A stretch of 64,000 nt of DNA from Kappaphycus alvarezii (taxonomy: Eukaryota > Rhodophyta > Florideophyceae > Gigartinales > Solieriaceae): the NCBI GenBank assembly GCA_002205965.3, contig NADL03000753.1, forward strand, positions 310,001 to 374,000, given 5' to 3'. Below are positions 51,101-62,459 of the stretch, one piece after another (within the stretch, counting starts at the first letter, position 1; every line of letters begins with the position of its first letter). The position numbers and the translations under genes are program-made. The notes beneath the pieces are model-generated. The model was not told the DNA's origin. It ran no database searches and saw only the letters and a list, made by a program, of their open reading frames with translations.

Positions 51101-53327
51101 GAAGCGCATTTTTTCCCTAGACCTACGAAAGGAAGATCATCCAGCCCTCAGTTTCCGTGTTCTGAGTGGTCAGCCGCTTCATCATTTTTACCCTTAAGGG
51201 TAGAGGGAGGCACAAAATTATTTTTGTCCATTGTATTGATCCCTAATAACGATGAGAATCCGCTCCACCGGCATTTAATACTTCGAAAGGTATTATTACG
51301 TCCTCTATTTCCGCTGGAATGGTGTATGAAGGCGAAAGCAGTGGTTTCTAGGAGGCATTTAATTGTGAATAATCCAAATGCGGAGGAGAGTTTGGTTCGG
51401 GTACCTTGGCTGTCGCTGCTAGTTTGAAACGGAGTAGATCCTGGTTGGTATAGAAGGAAAAAAGCATGGTATCAGGAAAGTAGTTAGTCAGTTGATCGTA
51501 TGGGGAGAGCCGAGCCCCAAGGGTGAGCGCAAAGCATTGATTTGAGAAGCAAACCATCGGTAGGAGTGGCAAAGAGATGTAATAATAAGTAAGGAGGAAT
51601 TAGGTTTCCAGTACTTGAATGAGGAAAATATGGTTAGAAGAAAAGCATCGGGGACGATGAAGATAAAGTTTTCGAAATAATAAGGTCGTCGCTTTGTTGT
51701 TCTGTTAGCAATTTTGGCAAATTTTTTTCCGGGCATGAAGATATCCTTCAACTACCGCCCTATACCAATTATAGTTGCTGCATCTGAAAGCTCCTATACG
51801 GTTGCAATTGAATACAAAAAACATCTTCATGGCAATAATATATCGTACATAAAAGCCTCGTAAGGGAATACAGTAAATTCCCGGAAATGGGATATGCTCG
51901 ATATATGGAACATACTGTCAATGACACTCGGAATAAATCATTATTTGTGTGGCTAATTTTTGGGCACTATGCACCAACGGGTCTGTTTTTGGCGCTATTA
52001 GTAGCTCTGCTAATTGAAGGAAGTCGATATTCGTGCCCACGCGCACTCATCCGTAAGCTCACGGGGGCCAACATTTGTTGACCCTCAGCGGTATCAGCTC
52101 CCACCGACCATTGTACAGAAAGCACGTACAGTATGGCAATACTGCGGCACCCAAACCTGGAAGACAGCTATTCTACGTATACTGTATCCCACGGACAGTA
52201 GGGTTATCACCCAGTCCAGTAGCCTGCACTACAGCACGCACAGTAAAGTACGGTAGTCACATAGTTCAATGGTCCCTTCATCCGGACCCGGCTTGACCCT
52301 CGTGGGCAATAATAATCTACTTGATAGCGTCTCACACAAGCGGTCCCCAAGTTCACGTGTGCCAGGTCTGTAATTTTTCGCGCCCCACGACACAAATAGT
52401 TCAGACACCATATTCAAACCTAATACTTCATTTTAGAGTTGTTACAGTATTTTATTCAGGACTTTGCATATTGCACGTACATATTTCTGCGGTGAAAAGC
52501 ATACTTCCCTAACATAAGCTAAGACACGTCTCCATACTTTCTAGATAAACCCCACCCACCATTGATCCTTCACAATAAAAGACCACACTTTTGTCAAATG
52601 AAATATACTGCAAAATGATGATACAGTGTTTTTTTGCCGTACAGTGAACGTATAAAAGTTCTGGCTTTACATATCACGCCGTTCGTCGGCGTGGAAAATG
52701 CTCGTTAGGCGGCTTTACTTTATTTAAGGCTACCGTACTCGCTCCATGGGGATCGGTCTCTAAGAAACACTGGGAAAAGGAGAAATTTAAGCAACGGTGA
52801 CAAAAAGTCTGTTGTACTGCTGTAGCGTCTTCCACGGCCTTTCGCAATAAATAAAATTTATTTTCTCTCTATAGATATCTATCAGCAATATATTCTACCG
52901 CTCTGATTTCCGACGCGTTTAATGCCGACCGCGAAAACACGGGTGTCTCGAACTTTATTCTCCCTGTGTATACAACAGCAACACAATCTTTATATATTAG
53001 GTAAGACGCATGCGAACATATCGAGGAGGAGTTGAAAAGAAATCGGAAATTGCTTCATACAGAATCATTGTCGAAAATTTGTTTGTTCGCTATTGCTCGC
53101 TGTGTGGGGTAATTGGAAGTAAATGGAGGTGGGAGGATGGGAGATAATACTACGTCTTTATGGTTTGTGCCGCATTAAAAAACTTGCACATTACACACCA
53201 CCCGCTGAATACTGAGGATCCAAAGCTGTACACTTCTGTGAAAACAGTCTGTATGCAATAGAAACTCAGTCCGTTCACAAGAGAAGGGCTATACAGGCGT
53301 CATATCTTGAAAAAAAGGAGTATAAAC
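51101..53327. other. No recognised gene; TACAGTAC-rich patch
   Basis: The minus frames 51572-51348 and 51751-51488 may be further upstream parts of the diverged PiggyBac-like copy but show no motif. The plus frame 51887-52081 encodes a hydrophobic segment (LFLALLVALLIEG) of unknown meaning. 52115-52260 is rich in GTACAGTA/TACTGTA words. Confidence 0.35.
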
Positions 53328-53475
53328 TGTTAATTTTCTCCTAGGTGACTTAGTCGATTCGACTAAACGCAGGTACAGTGCAGTAAATTGGTTTAACTAT
53401 TCACCCCGGTTTCCCTATTCTCCATGTCATTCCACTGCCAGTCCTTCACCTCCCCGAACCAAATCAAGCGATCAA
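53328..53475 (+). repeat. 5' LTR of copia-like copy 2 (right edge approximate)
   Basis: Matches 58083 onward in its first 75 bases. It contains the AGTCGATTCGACT palindrome and a GTACAGTGCAGTA word. No primer site was recognised after it. Confidence 0.6.
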
Positions 53476-53485
53476 TTAACAAATT

Positions 53486-54414
53486 TTGTTTTGCTCAGGA
53501 GTGACCTTCGCATACGAAGAACAGCGCAATTTCGTCGACGCAATCCGTAGCTACGCGTCTGACGAAAATCTCATGGTAAATGAGTTATGTGATGCATTCC
53601 GCGAAGATTTGAAACCTGCATTCCTGTTCGGACGAAAAAAACCAAAATCCCCTTATTTACAGAAATTTAAATCATTCCTTCAAAGTCTTAATTTTACCGT
53701 TGCTAGAAAATTCGATAAATTTTTTGAGACTACCCCTCCGCTCTTTTCTACGGCCCAGAATTTGATGAATTTATCAAACAAATCAAGACAATATTGTCAA
53801 CCTAATCTGTTCATTTAACACCTCTTTCTCCATCTCCCTCTCCGTCCAATGGAAAAAAACAGGATATTCAAAAATTGACCAGCAATATGTCACAGCGTTT
53901 GAATGAGGCCGCAAGGAAATACTCCGGGACGAAAAAATTATATTCTTTGGTCACTGAGTACCAATATGCGGCTCGAGGCTTCCTTTTGTCGCAAGAGCAG
54001 AAAATTCAATTCCTATTCGTCCACTTACTATTCCGCGATGATGCTCTTTTTTATTATCAAAATAATATTGAGTATCATTTCGCTGATTTCGGCACAGCCA
54101 TTGCCAAGATCGACAAGCACTTCAATCCGACCTCAGGTCAAAATCTCTTCTACCAATACCTTCGCAACTTGCACATTGAAGACCATCTCGCGTCCTTCTC
54201 TTTTCTTTCGGTAGCTCTGGACAAAACCAATTCGATTATTTTCAAATACGAACCACGTATCCCCTGTCACAGGCGAGTCGAAGAAGCAAAAAAAATTGAA
54301 TTGCTCCGCGGCGCAATTGTAGGATGCCCTTGGTCAACACACGTCCTCATGCACGCAACAAACTATGAGATAACGTACCAAGACCTACTGTCTAAACTGC
54401 ACAGTGCAATCTAA
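53486..54414 (+). pseudogene. Gag of copia-like copy 2
   Basis: Two frames. The first (53486-53818) reads FVDAIRSYASDENLMVNELCDAF and ends early. The second (53875-54414, 179 codons) reads RLNEAARKYSGTKKLYSLVTEY, FLFVHLLFRDDALFYY, YHFADFGTAIAKIDKHFNPTSGQ, YLRNLHIED and NYEITYQDLLSKLHSAI. This is the helical layout of retrotransposon gag (capsid-like) proteins with a DL..KL..A ending. A zinc knuckle was not seen in the following sequence. Confidence 0.6.
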
Positions 54415-55166
54415 ATAGATAGAGAATCTTCAATTGCAAGCAATCGGCGGTCTAGACCTATCGCATCAGCGTCCACGTACTTGGCTTCAGGGCAGCCCAT
54501 GTACTCTCGTTCCCTTCATCCACAATTTTGCTCCCAAACCATTCCATCCCGACCACATTCTCGTCAATCTAACTTCAATCACTCCACCCCACCCCTTTTG
54601 CATTGCTAGAACTGCCGAAAATTCATTTTCTCCACAAATGCCCCCGTCCCAAGAATATCATAAAAATCACCGAAAATCTTCTTCGTTTTTATTCCAAAAA
54701 ATACCCGAATCAAGGAAATAAAGTTCTTGAAACGAGTATTTTTCGAAACTATTGACATTTATCAGAACATGATGATAGTTCCCATCCAGATAGGGCTTAT
54801 AATAACCCTCTATTTAAAAACCTTGAGACGAAACTTGTCGAGGAGTCCAAATTTTGAACATACATTCGACCCCTTCTCCTCGTACTAAATCATTCGTGAC
54901 CAGCCTCCCATTTCTATGCCCCTTGATGATACTAAAGACGGTTCCACGGATTTTTGACCTTGGATCTACCAAAAAGCCGCAGTCAGATCCCTTCTTCCCC
55001 CTACTTGTGCCGTAATGACACAGGTAATCCCTGTCATGTTGCCAATGTCCTCCATACTAAGATTTCGGATTTCACACCCTCGTCCCTTTCTCGTTTCAAT
55101 GGTGCGCGTATTGATCTTAGCCAAAAGTAAATTATAAGGAAAAAGCAAGCAGCTACATAAAGCAAA
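54415..55166. other. Decayed gag-protease junction of copia-like copy 2
   Basis: No recognised block. It should hold the nucleocapsid and protease N-terminus, but reading frames are broken throughout. Confidence 0.35.
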
Positions 55167-55484
55167 ATGGCTGGACGCAAGATGACCCCTAACCAGTCAA
55201 ATACCATCTTTCGCTTTGGTGACGGAACCCTTTCATCTATCAGGATTCTTCCAGTTTGCATACCCTGCACTGATCCTTCCTTCATACCAATCATTTTGGA
55301 TGTCTTCACCGCGGATATACCCATTTTAATAGGTCTCGACGTTCTGGACAGTTCAAAAATTGTCGCCGATAACGTCGAAAAATCTCCTCTTCAGCAAAAA
55401 TTAAAATCGGCCACTGCTCCTCACTCGAAAGCATGGAAATTTTTACCTGATGAGCCTCCGTCCTTTTCCCCCAACGTCAGCTGA
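55167..55484 (+). pseudogene. Protease region of copia-like copy 2
   Basis: The frame reads TIFRFGDGTLSSIRILPVCI, VFTADIPILIGLDVLDSSK and IVADNVEKS. F.FGDG.....G.I.IPI followed by V.ADIPLL.G.D.LD is the retropepsin C-terminal half of this lineage. The D(S/T)G active-site half lies upstream and is not recognisable. The related block in copy 3 (63582-63836) reads VDADIPSFAG. Confidence 0.55.
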
Positions 55485-55553
55485 GTCGTCTCCATTACCA
55501 CTTCTTTCACTCCTCCTCACAAAAACTTTATAAATTTATCACTAGAGCAAACC

Positions 55554-56474
55554 ATGAAAAGGCAGCCCTTGGAACGAAACGACTCCTACAACAAATCACA
55601 GATTCGTGTCGGGCTTTTTAACATTTTCACCCTCGACCCCAATTATGCCAAGTCTCTTCTCCAGATTAAATATTCTCAAATTCAAAGATGTCTCTGGACC
55701 TCATGTTTCTCCATGTCAAAAATATTCCCAGACCCGTCCTCCATGTCGTAGACCTTTGTTAAAAATTTTACGACACCCCGCTTCTTACAAGACGAGTCGG
55801 TTTAAGATATTTGGTACAACTTTCTTTAAAGTTGGGCCACCATTTACAACGATTAACCTGTCATCATTCGCACTGATCAAGGCTCAGTCTTCACTTCGGC
55901 TCGCTTCCAAGACATTGATTCAATTGCAGTTATCAAATTTGACCCCTCAGGAGTTAAGAACCATAATTATCTTGGAGCTGGCGAAAAATAACACGCCCCG
56001 TTGCGCAGAATCTACCTCAAAGTTTCCCTAGAATACCCCCAACTAGATCCTCATATAATGCTTTCCCTTTCAGTTGGAGCCTTGAACGATACCGTGAATT
56101 TAGATGGTCTTGTCTCCTCTCTGCTTGTCTTCACCACCTTCTCTCGCTTTCATTCTGTCAACACTGCCCTCCCCAATCAGGCAGAACGTATGCGCGCTTC
56201 ATCCCTCGCTAGGGCTGAAATGGAAATCATTACCTCCTGGCTGCTTATTCAAAAGCCACTTCTAGCCAACATTCCTTTTTACTCTACTGTGACCTTCGAA
56301 CCAGGTCAAGGGGTATTAGTATATCGTGAGAAGGAGCATATGAACGGGCTAGGACCTTACAAAATCTTATGCGCTGAAGGAAAACAAGGCTTAATTGACA
56401 AGGATGGAACTAATACTAATTTGTCAGAGACTAATCTTCGTCTGTACACAAGAAATTTGAACCACCTCCTATTC
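55554..56474 (+). pseudogene. Integrase remnants of copia-like copy 2
   Basis: The frames 55554-56031 are short and shifted, with few anchors (for example SYKTSRFKIF). The frame 56001-56477 is convincing: YLKVSLEYPQLDP, LSVGALNDTVNLDGLVSSLLVF, RFHSVNTALPNQAERMRASSLARAEME, VTFEPGQGVLVYREKE and GLGPYKILCAEGKQGLIDKDGT. These are the end of the catalytic domain and the C-terminal SH3-like module (PG..VLVYRE....GPY.IL...G). The core DDE residues are not in a readable frame. Confidence 0.65.
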
Positions 56475-56859
56475 TGAGATGACAAAGTCTATGCAATTCT
56501 ATAATATCATGTTAAAAACCTTCAATCATAAATCTCCCAAGCAACTACCCGTCTACCTCTCAGAGATGCTCTATCCTAAAGATACTCGTAGATTTCTCCC
56601 GCAATATATGGGCGCTATACGTACATAAATACAGTGACTCCTGGATATTAAGGTCTAGACTACTGTTTCAAAGTCGCATCTTCCAAAGAAAGCTAATTGA
56701 GAGCGGTAGATTCGTTCTTACCATCAATAATTTCGAAACAAATGCACTCTTCTACAAAGATCTATTCGTCGCACAAAGGAATTGGACAAGGATAAAAACT
56801 TATTTGTTCATAACCAACTAATTTACGACGATATTCGACCAGTGTCATCTCTTCACTAG
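56475..56859. other. Linker between integrase and RT of copia-like copy 2, decayed
   Basis: Stop-dense. It should hold the RT fingers region, with no clear block visible. Confidence 0.3.
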
Positions 56860-57203
56860 CGCCAATTCGCAAATTCCGTTTTTGGAGCAAAGATGTCAGC
56901 CAGGCTTACCTTCAGTCTTCAGATGGTCTCTACTCAAACGACAACTTAAGAACCCCTCCTCAGTTGCGACTACCAGATGATGAGATTCTCAAATTACTCA
57001 AGCCCCTCTGCGGTCTACCGGATGCTGGAGATTACTGTAATGGCACAATGGCTGTACACCTTAAAGAAGACCTCGCACTTTCACCGGCCTTGAGTGACAT
57101 GTTTCTGTTCTCCCCAAGTAGTTCTGATGGGCTACAATTCCTGTTATATGTCTATGTTTATGATATTATCCTTTGTGGCAACAACGCGTTTCTTCATCTT
57201 TAA
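56860..57203 (+). pseudogene. Reverse transcriptase of copia-like copy 2
   Basis: KFRFWSKDVSQAYLQSSDGLY at about 56871-56930 is RT motif A with its Asp (56892-56894). After a frameshift, the 56964 frame reads LLKPLCGLPDAGDYCNGTMAVHLKEDL, the LKPLYGL.DAG.YW block, then LYVYVYDIILCGNN. The catalytic Y-V-D-D box is here Tyr-Val-Tyr-Asp (57153-57164; TAT where GAT is expected), so the first catalytic Asp of the pair is lost. Confidence 0.7.
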
Positions 57204-58070
57204 GGACAAATACTGGAGAAATTTGATTATACGGAATCCAAGTTCGACAATATAACGTCCGCCGGTGTTCGCATATCTACCACTCCCGATATTATCGTCC
57301 TCTCACAAAGCTCATAAATCTCTAAGCTTTCCACTCTTTCTGAAGACTCACCGCTTTAGGACTACCGTTCCTTCCTTCCAAAAATTGCTTGGGCAGTCAC
57401 ACTCGCCCAGATATTTCTTGTGCGGTAGCTCTGGCTGCCCAGGTTACCGAAAGTCAATTAAATTCAGACAAAATCACAAGTCGCAACTAAATAGAGACGC
57501 ACGTGCAAAAATATCCCAACATATATCTTTCGTACTCTCTCTGCATCACCGTGTACTCTGATGAAGCTTTGTCCTTTAAGTCTGATCTTACCTCTCAGAT
57601 AAGGTGTATTAACCTACTACTGAACGCTTCGGACAAGTTTCATATACTCCAGTACTCCAGCAAAAAAAGCCGTTCGCTGTGTTCTAGCAGCTGAAGTACT
57701 CACCTTTGAAGATGCCTTTGATTTTGCATATACACTTCGAATGGATCTCCACAAATTACTTCACCGAAATATTCCTTTGAATATGCTTACAGACTCAAAG
57801 TATCTCTTTGTATTCATTACAAAATGCTCTTCAACGTCCGAAAAAATGCTTATGATAAATATCACCGTTGTCAAACATGCATACTATCGCAATAACATTT
57901 CAAATGTTGGGTTTGTGCGCACGCCTGCGAACCCAGGCGATTCTTTCACCAAATTATACCGCTGCTCCGCCTTGACGACCATTCTGGAGAACCAAACTTT
58001 TTTGCTTCCTATTATGCAATGGGTCATACGTCAAAATCAACCCTCTGTACGTCATGAGTCTCACGACCAC
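57204..58070 (+). pseudogene. RNase H of copia-like copy 2
   Basis: In the frame 57741-58088: LLHRNIPLNMLTDSKYLF (catalytic Asp in TDSK), SEKMLMINITVVKHAYYRNNISNVGFVRTPANPGDSFTKLYRC, matching the R.(D)I..V.WVR...N.AD.LTK tail of copia RNase H. The earlier part (57265-57700) is shifted, with ITVYSDEALSF (related to a Y.DAS.A block) and an ARAVLAAEVL-like trace. It ends next to the purine tract. Confidence 0.65.
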
Positions 58071-58082
58071 AAAAACGGGGAG

Positions 58083-58260
58083 TGTTAGACATTTCCTAGG
58101 TGCCCTAGTCGATTCGACTCAACTCGGGTACAGTACAGTAAGTTGGTCGTCAAATATTTGTGTCGGTGACATAGCCACCCACACTATACATAGTCAAAAT
58201 AGTTCAATGATGCAATTTCCTTTTTAGGCTCCCCTTATAGGTAGTGCTTCCTCTATTAGA
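58083..58260 (+). repeat. 3' LTR of copia-like copy 2 (right edge approximate)
   Basis: Begins TGTTAGACATTTCC directly after the purine tract and shares its first 75 bases with the 5' LTR. Beyond that the similarity fades. Confidence 0.6.
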
Positions 58261-59424
58261 TTCATCCTATTGGGATAAGTCTACTTCTCATCTTAGTGTC
58301 CCTTGTTGCCATACTTTGTGGGTAGCAAAACGTAAGAATCTACGCTGTTTCATGGGCCTTCGTTCTCCTACAGACCTGGCCCTGCTACCTTTATTCAATA
58401 TATTTTTGCCTTTGCTATTCTACCTAGAGTAAAATAAATACCGGGGATCGGGTCGAATAGCGGCCTGAACCAGCCATCGCTTTCACAAAGTTCAATCTAA
58501 CCGGTCAAGTCATATCAAACGGGATCTGTTATCCTTAAATAAACGACATAAATTTTCGGTTCATCGATTAACACTATGCACAGCTATTTGAATCTCAGTA
58601 GTCTTTGTTTTGAGTAATTTTTTGATTAAAACTTTTGTTCTACCATTTATTTGGAACACATTAAAACATTTAGGAAGTCACTGTGGCATACGGAGTTGAA
58701 ACTTTCTATAAATTATAACTGTACCCTTTTTCAATACGATTTCAAAGTGCATTGATTAAGTCACTACTCGGAAAACATTCAACTCGTTTTGAGACCAAGC
58801 ACTGCATGAACGCTGTGCCAAGTCAGAACAGGAAAAAATGAAAGAGAATATCGTGAGACCGGCTCTCAGCTTAAAGCGTTCTGCGTGGCGGCGATTGACA
58901 AAGTAAATCAGAGCGCTTCGTAAATAAAATGTTGGGTTGCTTTCTTGGTATAAATGGACCAGGGCGGGCGCCTCAGTGATGCATCGGATGGAAATCAACG
59001 TTGCGGTACTTCTCTAGAATTATAAAGCTTTTCAGGTCCGTTTGCGAGCTTAAAAGAGGCCAAAACAGTAATTAAGTAAAACCGGCGCCCCTAGCACAGC
59101 TCACGCGGTTGAACGGCGTGGGAGTTTTGCGCGACCCTGTGTACCGTACTGTACATTACAATAAAGTACGGTCTTACGGTGTGTGGTCTACTGTACTTTG
59201 TACTGAGTATATGTGGATGATTGAAACTCCCCTCGTGGCGCAATGCGGTGCGCGCATTTACTAAGCAAGATTCTAACTGATAAAAACCTATAAAAAGAGT
59301 GAAGAAAACCGGCCAAAACTGAAACATTTACAATTTTTGGCTTGATTATGCAAGTAACGGGCGCAGGGATGGCTATAGTTCGAAGTACATCGAACTGTAT
59401 AAGTAACGGGTTGATACTCGGCGT
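58261..59424. other. No recognised gene; GTAC words and a tRNA-like half
   Basis: 59140-59200 is another TACAGTAC-type patch (CCGTACTGTACATTACAATAAAGTACGG). CCTCGTGGCGCAATGCGGTGCGCGC at about 59233-59256 resembles the 5' half of a eukaryotic tRNA-Trp (perfect GCGC D stem), but there is no matching 3' half. The frames are unrecognised. Confidence 0.4.
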
Positions 59425-60260
59425 TTGGGTGGCTTTCATTTTCTTTTGCGGCGGTTTGCTGGGTCTAACCTACAACGGTGGTGTCTAGGAAGCTTTGTAA
59501 TTTTCCTTTGTACGAGTGCGGCGAATACGGCGACGGAAAGGAGTGTCAGGAAACGGGCGATAAGGTTGGTGTCACGTTTGTCGAGGGGTGATTGCGGGAG
59601 TCTAATGGCTGAGTTGAATGTCCTCGGAAGTGACATAAGTGACGAGGAGAGGTTCTTGATGGGATATGAAAGGATGATACCACAGTCGAGCAGGGCGGGT
59701 GTGTCATGTACGAAAACGGTACCAGGGAAGGAGGTCGGGTCTTCATCGCAAAAGGAGAAGATTGTTAAAGGGGGGAAGCAAGGGATGGTGCTACTGTCGC
59801 ACATATACCTCGCATGGCGGACAAATCGCCATACGAGACTGAGCCGGTTATTTATGTAAGCGGTGCGTCCGTCAGGGGAATGGAATTCGGAAGGGGTAAG
59901 TAGTATGAAAGCGCGGGCGGTGTAGGTGATGTGCTTTCTTCACTTATAAATATCGGTTCCTCCATAACTCCTCCCAGTTGTATGAGTCGTAAGGTGGCCC
60001 TGAATACCGTAGAAGCTGCGGTTCAAAGCAGTAAGGCCGCTCCCCAGAATTGTTTCATCATCTATGGGGAGGTGAAAAGGACGAGGAGTGGTGATGCTTC
60101 CAGTGGAGAGTTTCGAGCGCTAGAGTGCATGAGGGGGTTTTGCAAGAGAAATTCCGAAGTATCCGTTGTGTTAGGTAAACCAGGAGCACACAATAATGAT
60201 TCCCGCCTTGCTTCTTATTTCAATATCGACGCGAAGGGTATTCTGATCGGCTTGACCTGA
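59425..60260 (+). other. Two unrecognised open frames (59425-59859 and 59931-60260)
   Basis: 144 and 109 codons on the plus strand, separated by 71 bases. The first has a hydrophobic start (LGSFVIFLCTSAANTAT) that could be a signal-anchor, then SRLSRGDCGSLMAEL and a Lys/Gly-rich end. The second has RKVALNTVEAAVQSSKAAPQ and FIIYGEVKRTRSGD. A 122-codon frame lies opposite on the minus strand (59804-59436), so strand choice is not secure. No domain is recognised. Confidence 0.3.
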
Positions 60261-60734
60261 GACCTGGATTGCATACCGGCGGTTATTTTTATTTTAATAA
60301 TATGCTTTATCAACGAATTTTTTTCGAGGATTGTGAAAGATAGGATGATGCCGTGTATAAAGCATTTTAGGAAGCTGGGAAAAGTGATCTATGTCATTCA
60401 CTGCGCTCACCGGGGCTTAATCAATTTGCACAGGCTCCGCGGGAAGAAATTATTGCCCGAAAACAGGCTTTGACACTACATGAATCGTATTTAAACTGCT
60501 TTTGAATCATTGAAGGTTATAGGTATGGGAGTTACTTAGTGCTCTTGTCGCAGTTAATACGTGAGCTACCAAAAGTTGACAATTGCGTCGCGGTGGATGC
60601 GTCCAGGGGCCTCAATCTTGACAGTTTTGAAACTTATCAAATCAGATTTTAAGTAGAAACGCTGCACCTGTGCGGTGGTCCGAAAATTCCCATGTAGGAA
60701 GTAGCAGAGATCTTTCAGCTGGTAATTGATTTAG
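60261..60734. other. No gene; expected position of the LTR of copia-like copy 3
   Basis: Directly downstream (minus strand) of the copy 3 pol stop. No TG...CA structure and no match to the copy 2 LTR were seen. Confidence 0.3.
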
Positions 60735-61433
60735 TTAAATGAAGCCCTTAGTCCGTACGGTCCACTGTTGCGGTTGAATATCCAGATGACCTGCCACTAA
60801 AGTTCGCCGAAGCTTTCCTTGACAAGTTTGCTTCGTAAGGGCGTCGGCTACGTTGTGATGACTTCGGAAGAATCTAATATCTGAAATAATCTTATCGCAT
60901 CCTTCTGTTTCTATCTCGACATATAGCTTCAGCCTCTTTTCCGATGTTCGAAATCCATTTCAAATGACATCAAAGAGGGACTTGCTGTCCGTGAGAAGCT
61001 TGATTGGTACGTTTCGGGAGACCATGCGCTTCAACTCCCGTCTGATCGCGATTGCTATATTGAACATGTCGCTGAAGGCAATGACTTCATCAGACATAGC
61101 AGATCTGGTTACGCGAAGTGCCTTGTAAGACTTGAAAGAAAGGGGAATGACAAAGTTGGAAGCGTAGCCAAAAAGTGTATGGCAGAGCTGGGAGGACATG
61201 TCACGGTTATTGGCGAACGACGAGTCGGGAAATCAGATGAAGCGCAAAGATTCAAGGTCAAGCTTTTCAACAAGCAGGCAAAGTAGATTGTCAGCTGCGT
61301 ACTTGAAGGCCTTGTTCAGTGGGCGGATTATCGACTGGCATTCCTTCTCGTACATGTCTTCGGTGAACTGTGATAGCTGGGATATTTCGAAGAGGCAGTC
61401 TGGCCTTGAGTTAGCGAGCCAAGGTAGCCTCAT
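60735..61433 (-). pseudogene. RNase H of copia-like copy 3
   Basis: RLPWLANSRPDCLFEISQLSQFTE (61433 frame) is the W.A..TRPD..F.ISQ..Q.T connection block, followed by IRPLNKAFKYA. In the next frame (61199) SYKALRVTRSAMSDEVIAFSDMFN covers the RNase H Glu block and NVPIKLLTDSKSLFDVI the Asp block. A single TGA at 60962-60960 interrupts it, then the same frame reads RTSEKRLKLYV, IRFFRSHHNVADALTKQ to the end. At least one frameshift lies near 61200-61230. Confidence 0.7.
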
Positions 61434-61636
61434 ACGTGTAGGCCTGAAGTGGGGAAATGTCGCGTCTAACGATAGGCATTTGACCTTTCTGATCCAATGT
61501 CTCTCGTCAATTCAGAAGGATTCATCATCCTCCTTGCCCAAAATAAGCCTGTGAATTCTGCGGGAAGCACCTCGTCGGCTTTCATCTTGAACGTCTGACA
61601 CATTTGCTCGGATACCCGTTGAAACGTGTTGTTTCT

Positions 61637-62450
61637 TCATCGTATGAGATCTTCGACATACGCACCGCTGAGCTCCGTGAGTACACCGTGAGTAAGTCGA
61701 TAATAAAAGACTCGGTCGATTGGAAGAGGTTCCATGCCGAGTTCTTCGTGGTGGTTTTTGTCAATAGTTACATTCCATAGGTCTCCGGCTTCATATAAGT
61801 CACACAAGGGACGGAGAAGCTTCAAGCATTGTTCATGGCTCAGTTCGAGCTCTTGGTCCTGCTTGTCGATGAGTATGTCAAGGGCGAGTGGTTTGGTGCA
61901 TTGGAGATATGCCTGAGTGATATCGGCAGTCCAGAAATCAAATTCGAATATGGCTTCCAAGCCTAAGAACAGAAAAACTGGAAGAGTTTGTACGGTTGTT
62001 GATGAGTTGACAAGGATATGGTTCATCATATCGCGATTTTCCCCGATGACGTATTTTTCCTTGTACTTTACTTTCTCTTCCCATCGACGGTCTACTCAAG
62101 GTAAAGAACAAAGCGTCCCATTAGGACATTTGCGTCAGATGGTGCTTCTTCGCGAAGCACTACCTTGAAGGTTCCACGTCCGAGAAGGGCGCATATTTCT
62201 GCCTTCTTTGCCTCGCTAATCTCTGGACCTCGAGTGAGGTCATCATGTGGATCGAGTACTTCAACGGCGAGGATAAGGTCTTCGCTAGGCGACTTGAAGT
62301 TGTTTAAAACTTTCAAAACATCGATCAGAAGCGTATGCGCGAGAGGTTCGGGTTCGAAGTACGGCCTCACTTGTGCAAAGCTGAACGTTGTTGCCAAACT
62401 TGCGGCTGAATGGCTTACGAAGACCAGTTTACGTTCCGAATAAAATTTGT
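61637..62450 (-). pseudogene. Reverse transcriptase of copia-like copy 3
   Basis: The frame 62397-62092 reads EPLAHTLLIDVL, EISEAKKAEICALLGRGTFKVVL and EEAPSDANVLMGRFVLYLE, the RT opening blocks (AR..E...L..RGTF, ..P.DANVL.GRFVL). After a break, the frame 62029-61637 has FDFWTADITQAYLQCTKPL (motif A Asp), CLKLLRPLCDLYEAGDLWN (LLKPLYGL.EAGD.W) and LSGAYVEDLIR. The catalytic box is Tyr-Val-Glu-Asp (61660-61649, GAA for the expected Asp codon), a conservative but normally inactivating change. A frameshift lies near 62040-62090. Confidence 0.75.
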
Positions 62451-62459
62451 CAACAGTGA

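Larger units (their letters stand above)
53328..58260 (+). mobile_element. copia-like element of the second lineage, copy 2
   Basis: LTR-like ends: TGTTAATTTTCTCCTAGGTG at 53328 and TGTTAGACATTTCCTAGGTG at 58083 share about 75 bases including AGTCGATTCGACT and GGTACAGTRCAGTAA. Between them, on the plus strand, lie gag, protease, integrase, RT and RNase H remnants in copia order. A purine tract (AAAAACGGGGAG, 58071-58082) abuts the 3' LTR. The inner LTR borders are diffuse because the copies diverge after about 75 bases, so the right end is approximate. Confidence 0.75.

Noticed and set aside
59233-59300. 5' half of a tRNA-Trp-like sequence with a perfect D stem.
   Set aside because: No anticodon arm, T arm or 3' acceptor could be found; at most a fragment.
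59436-59804. A 122-codon minus-strand frame opposite the plus-strand frame 59425-59859.
   Set aside because: Neither has a domain. I kept the plus frame only as an unassigned open frame and do not claim both.
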